Made by a program: the position numbers and the translations under genes. From the NCBI GenBank assembly GCA_944327245.1, contig CALVHD010000004.1, positions 40,637 through 104,636 of the forward strand: 64,000 nt of DNA, in the 5' to 3' direction. The notes beneath the pieces are model-generated. The model saw only the letters and a list, made by a program, of their open reading frames with translations, was not told the DNA's origin and made no database searches. Each line of letters starts with the position of its first letter. Positions within the stretch are counted from its first letter, which is position 1. Origin of the DNA: Candidatus Gastranaerophilales bacterium (GTDB lineage Bacteria; Cyanobacteriota; Vampirovibrionia; Gastranaerophilales; Gastranaerophilaceae). Of the stretch, positions 60,255 through 64,000 are shown one piece after another.

Positions 60255-62912
60255 TTATAGTGAATTTATGATTTCTTCTTGTATTTTTAATAGAATTTCA
60301 TCTATTCCTTCTTGAGTTTTGCCCATACCTTGTGCAAGTTGTGGTTTTCCTCCGCCATTGCCATTTAGAGCTTTTGTAATAGTTGAAACAATTTTGCCTG
60401 CTTGAACTTTTTTAGTTAAAGAATCAGATACTTTTACAGTTACAAAAACCGTTCCATCTTTTTTCATTGAACAAAGTACTATTACACTTTCTTTAAGTTT
60501 AGCTGAAATTAAATCAAGCCCTGATTTAATAGCATTTGGTGCGAAGTCTTCAATTTTTGTTATCAGAACTTTTGCTCCTTTAATTTCTTGTGCTTTTGAT
60601 AAGAAAGTATTAAAGCTTTCTTTTGCTCTGTTTGCTTCAAAATCACCAAGTTTAGAGGATAATTCTTTAACTTCTTGAGTTAATTTATCAATTTTTTCTT
60701 GGATTTTATCTGGTGGAAGTTTGTTGATTGTTGATAATTTATCTAATTCATCAGCTTTTGAATTTAATAAATCAAAACAAGCGTCAGAACAAACTATCTC
60801 AATTCTTCTAACACCGGCTGAACTTGCTGATTCAGAGATAATTTTAGCCATTCTAAGTTCAGTTGCATTGTCAACATGACAGCCTGCGCAAAGTTCTTTT
60901 GATTGGCAGTTGCCATCATTATCATCAAAACTTACAACTCTTACAAAATCGCCGTATTTTTCTCCAAACAATGCCATAGCACCTGTTTTGTTGGCTTCAT
61001 CCAGACTCATAACTTTTGTCGTTCTTTTTAGACCTTGACTAATCCAAGAGTTTATAAGAGCTTGAACTTTTTTGATTTCATCTTTATTTAATGCTCTGTC
61101 AAAAGTAAAATCATATCTTGTTTTATTTTCTTCTACTTGTGAACCTGCTTGATGCACTTCTTTTCCAAGAGTTTTTTGCAAAGCTGCTTGTAGCAGATGT
61201 GCTAAAGAGTGGTGTTTTGTGATTTCTTTTCTTCTCGGGATGTCAATTTTAGCTTTTATTGAGTCCCCTTTTGATAAAGGAAATTCTTTTATTATTGCTC
61301 TGTGAACAAAAATATTTTGAACTTTAAAAGTTTTAATTATTTCAATATTTTCATTATTCTTTATAAAACATCCGCTATCTCCGACTTGACCACCGCACTC
61401 AGCATAAAACGGAGTTTTATCTAAGATAACATCAAAAATGCCATCTTGAGCTTCGTTTAAATTTTTACCGTTTTCATCAACTATTGATAAAATACGCGCT
61501 TCGCATTCAAAATTATCATAGCCAATAAATTCAGTATCGGGGTTATTTAGGTAATTTAAGTCGTTTGTAATGACTACTTTTTGTGCTGAAGCCCTTGCTC
61601 TGTCTTTTTGTTCCTGCATGGCTTCTTGAAAACCTTTTTCATCAACATTTAGCCCCTTTTCTTGGGCGATTTCATTTGTTAATTCATAAGGAAAACCGTA
61701 TGTATCATACAATTTAAAAGCGTCGGTGCCTGAAATTATTTTGTTTGTATTTAGGGCTTTTTCAATTAATTGTTCGATTAATTGATAGCCTTTATCGAGT
61801 GTTAATTTAAAGCGTTCTTCTTCTTTTAAAATAGTTTTTTTGATTTTATCTTCATTTTCTTTTAATTCAGGATATTGAGCGCAATATTTTTCAATGACAA
61901 CATCAATAATGGGTTCTAAAAACGGTAATTCAAGACCCAAAAGATAGCCATGGCGCAGTGCTCTCCTTAAAATCATTCTTAAAACATAGCCGCGGCCTTC
62001 ATTTGATGGCATTATGCCATCAGCTATCATAAATGATACACAACGAGCATGGTCTGTTATAATTCTAAGAGATATGTCTGTTTTTTCGTTTTCTTTATAT
62101 TTTTTACCTGAAATTTCACAAACTTTTTCTAAAATATATTTTAAAACATCGGTTTCAAAAGTTGATTCAACTCCTTGGCAAACCATTGCGATACGTTCTA
62201 GACCCATGCCTGTATCCACATTTTTCTTATCAAGCGGAGTTTGATTTCCCTCTTCATCTTGAAATAGTTCAGTGAATACCATATTCCATATTTCAACCCA
62301 TCTGTCACATTCACAGGTTGAAATTGAGCAATCTTCAGAACATTTAAGATGTTCGCCTAAATCGTAGTGAATTTCGCTACATGGTCCGCAAGAGCCTGTT
62401 GGCCCAGGAGGACCCCAGAAATTATCTTTTTTACCTTTTCTTATAATTCTTTTTGGGTCAATATCAGTTAAATTTTTCCAAATTTCATAAGCTTCATCAT
62501 CTGTTTCAAATATTGTAACCCATAATCTGTCTTTATCTAAGCCGAGATATTCTTTGCTTGTAACAAATTCCCAAGCCCAAGGAATAACTTCTTTTTTATA
62601 ATAATCACCCCATGCAAAATTACCTAACATTTCAAAAAATGTGTGGTGTCTTGGAGTTCTTCCAACATTTTCAATATCAGAATCTTTTCCGCCGGCACGT
62701 GCACATTTTTGGCAAGTTGTTGCTCTTGGAGGGTCATATGGACATTTTTCAAGCCCTAAATAGTATGGAACAAATTGAACCATACCGGCACTTGTTAGTA
62801 ATAATGTAGGGTTGTCAGGAATTAAACTTGAACTTTTAACCCTTGTCGAATTGTGTTTTTTTTCGAAAAAACTTAAAAAACCTTCTCTAATTTCATCTAC
62901 TGTTTTCATCAT
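60255..62912 (-). CDS. alaS: Alanyl-tRNA synthetase
   Basis: 885 aa, full length. Class II aminoacylation domain (TSAGMVQFVPYYLG near 40-53, PRHHTFFEMLGNFAWGDYYK near 88-107, and a Cys-rich stretch CSEDCSISTCECDRW). The editing domain has the metal motif HxxxH in HHSLAHLLQ (near 577-585) and CxxxH in CAGCHV (near 678-683). The C-Ala domain ends GGGKPQLAQG. Starts MM at 62912; either Met may be used. Single-gene unit. Confidence 0.96.
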   Translation of the reverse strand: MMKTVDEIREGFLSFFEKKHNSTRVKSSSLIPDNPTLLLTSAGMVQFVPYYLGLEKCPYDPPRATTCQKCARAGGKDSDIENVGRTPRHHTFFEMLGNFAWGDYYKKEVIPWAWEFVTSKEYLGLDKDRLWVTIFETDDEAYEIWKNLTDIDPKRIIRKGKKDNFWGPPGPTGSCGPCSEIHYDLGEHLKCSEDCSISTCECDRWVEIWNMVFTELFQDEEGNQTPLDKKNVDTGMGLERIAMVCQGVESTFETDVLKYILEKVCEISGKKYKENEKTDISLRIITDHARCVSFMIADGIMPSNEGRGYVLRMILRRALRHGYLLGLELPFLEPIIDVVIEKYCAQYPELKENEDKIKKTILKEEERFKLTLDKGYQLIEQLIEKALNTNKIISGTDAFKLYDTYGFPYELTNEIAQEKGLNVDEKGFQEAMQEQKDRARASAQKVVITNDLNYLNNPDTEFIGYDNFECEARILSIVDENGKNLNEAQDGIFDVILDKTPFYAECGGQVGDSGCFIKNNENIEIIKTFKVQNIFVHRAIIKEFPLSKGDSIKAKIDIPRRKEITKHHSLAHLLQAALQKTLGKEVHQAGSQVEENKTRYDFTFDRALNKDEIKKVQALINSWISQGLKRTTKVMSLDEANKTGAMALFGEKYGDFVRVVSFDDNDGNCQSKELCAGCHVDNATELRMAKIISESASSAGVRRIEIVCSDACFDLLNSKADELDKLSTINKLPPDKIQEKIDKLTQEVKELSSKLGDFEANRAKESFNTFLSKAQEIKGAKVLITKIEDFAPNAIKSGLDLISAKLKESVIVLCSMKKDGTVFVTVKVSDSLTKKVQAGKIVSTITKALNGNGGGKPQLAQGMGKTQEGIDEILLKIQEEIINSL

Positions 62913-62948
62913 AATACTTTGATGTTATCACAAAAATAAAAGAAAATA

Positions 62949-62971
62949 AAAGAGGTATTGAATACCTCTTT
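62949..62971 (-). terminator. Terminator after the Pro/His-rich secreted protein gene
   Basis: AAAGAGGTA (62949-62957) with TACCTCTTT (62963-62971), loop TTGAA. On the minus strand it is followed by a T-rich stretch. 35 nt past the stop of the 63006 gene and upstream of alaS. Confidence 0.7.
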
Positions 62972-63005
62972 GCTATACGGAATGATTAAAAGTGCTATAA
63001 GTAGA

Positions 63006-63290
63006 TTAAATTGAGATTGCAAATCCAAAGCTGCTTCTTGGTGTAAAAGTTGAATAATTTATGCAATTACAACCAATAGGGCAATAAGAGCTACCCATGT
63101 ATACAAAAGGGTGAGGTCTATGAAGTCCATACATGACACGAGGAGGCGGAGGCGGCGGCATATGATGGATGCCCATATGTCCTCTTGGCGGTCTTGGACC
63201 TTTATGGGGCCCGCCTTTTGGACCTGCGTATGCTGTGCTATAAATTAATGTTGAAAATAAAAACAGTATTATTAGTAATTTTTTTCTCAT
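63006..63290 (-). CDS. Small secreted Gly/Pro/His-rich protein
   Basis: 94 aa. Signal peptide at 1-22 (cleavage near TAYA-GP). The mature part opens GPKGGPHKGPRPPRGHMG, then IHHMPPPPPPRVMYG, with many His and Pro residues. Two close Cys in YCPIGCNC follow. A His-rich, Cys-containing exported protein could bind metal, but no family is recognised. Downstream of a second secreted protein gene on the same strand. Confidence 0.68.
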   Translation of the reverse strand: MRKKLLIILFLFSTLIYSTAYAGPKGGPHKGPRPPRGHMGIHHMPPPPPPRVMYGLHRPHPFVYMGSSYCPIGCNCINYSTFTPRSSFGFAISI

Positions 63291-63316
63291 CTTAAATCCT
63301 CGTGTTTAATTGCGTT

Positions 63317-63577
63317 CTAAATTGAATATTGATTTTCAGCTAATCTTTCTTTTAGTTTTTCATTTTTTAATTTAGAACGAGTCGGCGCATAAGTCATTCT
63401 TCCTGTGCTTAACATATAGTAGCCGTTTGTGCAGATGCCTTGACGTGCCGTACACATTATGTTTGACGGTCCTTGGTTATAATTGTTGTTTGTTACATAT
63501 ACATTAGTTGTGTTGTATGCATATGCAAAACAAGGAAAACCTAATAATAATGCTAAAGATAAACACACATTTTTCAT
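63317..63577 (-). CDS. Small secreted protein of unknown function
   Basis: 86 aa from the ATG at 63577; GTGGGG 7 nt upstream fits, and a GTG four codons earlier is the alternative. Signal peptide at 1-20 (LALLLGFPCFAYA). The mature chain starts NTTNVYVTNNNYNQGPSN, with Asn/Tyr/Thr richness and two Cys (CTARQGIC), and ends with a basic helix KLKNEKLKERLAENQYSI. No domain recognised. 26 nt before the His/Pro-rich gene, so one transcript is likely. Confidence 0.65.
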   Translation of the reverse strand: MKNVCLSLALLLGFPCFAYAYNTTNVYVTNNNYNQGPSNIMCTARQGICTNGYYMLSTGRMTYAPTRSKLKNEKLKERLAENQYSI

Positions 63578-63671
63578 AAATTGCCCCACTTTCTATTCTT
63601 TAAAACGAGGATAAAATAAAAAAGTTCATGTTTTTATTTTGTATTTTACAAAATTTAACAAAATAAACTAC

Positions 63672-63699
63672 TTGATTATTTTTCTTGATATTGTATTAT
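63672..63699 (+). promoter_or_regulatory. Promoter of the tRNA-Gly gene
   Basis: TTGATT (63672-63677), 16-nt spacer, TATTAT (63694-63699), 20 nt before the first tRNA base. Consensus match only. Confidence 0.5.
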
Positions 63700-63719
63700 G
63701 ATTAAGCAAAGTTAATTTT

Positions 63720-63794
63720 GCGGGAGTAATTCAGTGGTAGAATGCTTCCTTGCCAAGGAAGATGTCGCGAGTTCGAGCCTCGTCTCCCGCTCCA
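63720..63794 (+). tRNA. tRNA-Gly (anticodon GCC)
   Basis: A complete cloverleaf: acceptor GCGGGAG/CTCCCGC, D-loop with TTCAGTGGTAGAAT, anticodon stem CTTCC/GGAAG around TTGCCAA (anticodon GCC at 63752-63754), and T-stem GCGAG/CTCGT (one G-T pair) around TTCGAGC. CCA is encoded. It reads GGC and GGT codons. Confidence 0.96.
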
Positions 63795-63861
63795 TAAAAG
63801 ACACCCAACATAAGGGTGTCTTTTATTATGCGTAAGACTCGGCTTCGCCTCTTACGACTCA
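63785..63861. repeat. Direct repeat, copy 1: tRNA-Gly 3' end, terminator and palindrome
   Basis: 77 bp identical to 63924-64000. Begins with the last ten tRNA bases (TCCCGCTCCA), includes the tRNA terminator, and ends in an inverted repeat CGTAAGA/TCTTACG (63831-63856) with an inner GGC-TTC-GCC stem. Confidence 0.9.
63795..63827 (+). terminator. Terminator of the tRNA-Gly gene
   Basis: A stem of 12 bp (63795-63806 with 63814-63825; core AAAAGACACCC/GGGTGTCTTTT), loop AACATAA, followed by a T-rich end. An identical copy sits at 63934-63966. Confidence 0.85.
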
Positions 63862-63923
63862 GCGCTCTGCGCTTCGCATGTATACTTATTCCTACGGCTC
63901 ATAAATTCGCCTAGGACTAAGCA
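63862..63923. repeat. Palindromic spacer of the 139-bp repeat unit
   Basis: 62 bp between the two copies, no ORF. Contains GCGCTCTGCGC and a TCCTA..GGC/GCC..TAGGA inverted repeat (63890-63916). G+C-richer than the surrounding DNA, like small intergenic palindromic repeats. Confidence 0.6.
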
Positions 63924-64000
63924 TCCCGCTCCATAAAAGACACCCAACATAAGGGTGTCTTTTATTATGCGTAAGACTCGGCTTCGCCTCTTACGACTCA
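63924..64000. repeat. Direct repeat, copy 2, cut by the window edge
   Basis: Identical to 63785-63861, offset exactly 139 bp. Carries the tRNA 3' decamer and a full copy of the terminator but no tRNA body. It may continue beyond the window. Confidence 0.9.

Noticed and set aside
1..64000. CRISPR array, prophage, insertion sequence, defence island or rRNA operon
   Set aside because: No regularly spaced repeats, integrase, transposase, phage structural, Cas or rRNA sequence was seen; the only methyltransferase lacks a nuclease partner.

Overview
The window is AT-rich, densely coding chromosomal DNA. Most of it is housekeeping and small accessory operons; there is no prophage, CRISPR array, insertion sequence or rRNA operon. 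The best guess for the organism is a non-photosynthetic relative of the cyanobacteria (Vampirovibrionia/Melainabacteria, probably a gut Gastranaerophilales-like lineage). This is inferred from the ribosomal order rpsM-rpsK-(rpsD)-rpoA-rplQ-truA-rplM-rpsI, a PDZ/radical-SAM DUF512 protein, a GTAC-N4-GTAC LexA-type operator, GH57 and GH77 glycan enzymes, and the absence of photosynthesis genes. It was not tested by phylogeny.

Layout. 1-4120 (minus): a possible operon of a sigma-70-family factor, 4-alpha-glucanotransferase, an exported metallophosphoesterase and a metallo-beta-lactamase-fold protein cut by the window edge. 4209-6928: an MFS exporter and a PLP aminotransferase. 7182-8990: a LexA-like repressor and UmuC in one operon under a perfect palindrome. 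9024-13186: thioesterase, QueD, UppP, 5'-nucleotidase-like protein and an orphan DNA methyltransferase. 13275-17804: a complete tripartite efflux locus (EmrB, EmrA, MarR, divergent TolC-like protein) with two abutting palindromes in the shared promoter. 17839-20121: a 708-residue membrane protein of unknown function, preceded by an unannotated 24-codon ORF with an excellent ribosome binding site. 20197-24706: DUF512/PadR, then uppS-rdgB-antiporter. 24711-25308: two small helical proteins.

25562-28313: secD-secF and an HTH/zinc-ribbon protein. 28318-34812: CHASE2-GGDEF cyclase, LCP protein, TPR lipoprotein-like protein, ABC exporter with an altered Walker A motif. 34809-38788: GH57, an exported OB-like protein, NagA-like deacetylase. 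38946-39977: a large coiled-coil protein sharing both ends with the small protein at 24711-25034. 40344-45000: a metabolic operon gltP-type symporter, rlmH, pyrimidine phosphorylase, threonine ammonia-lyase, RidA. 45003-54899: small unknown proteins, isochorismatase-fold hydrolase, GltA-type flavoprotein, HAD phosphatase, ispF, a 19-residue-repeat protein, GH38 mannosidase, PEBP protein and UbiA prenyltransferase. 55226-60131: infA-rpmJ-rpsM-rpsK-rpsD-rpoA-rplQ-truA-rplM-rpsI. 60255-64000: alaS, two small secreted proteins, tRNA-Gly(GCC), and a 139-bp-period repeat that duplicates the tRNA 3' end and its terminator.

No clear multi-gene undescribed system is visible. The strongest leads are the shared-ends coiled-coil family (24711-25034 and 38946-39977), the 24-aa ORF upstream of the 708-aa membrane protein, the autoregulated lexA-umuC operon, the 19-residue-repeat protein and the repeat at the tRNA-Gly gene.
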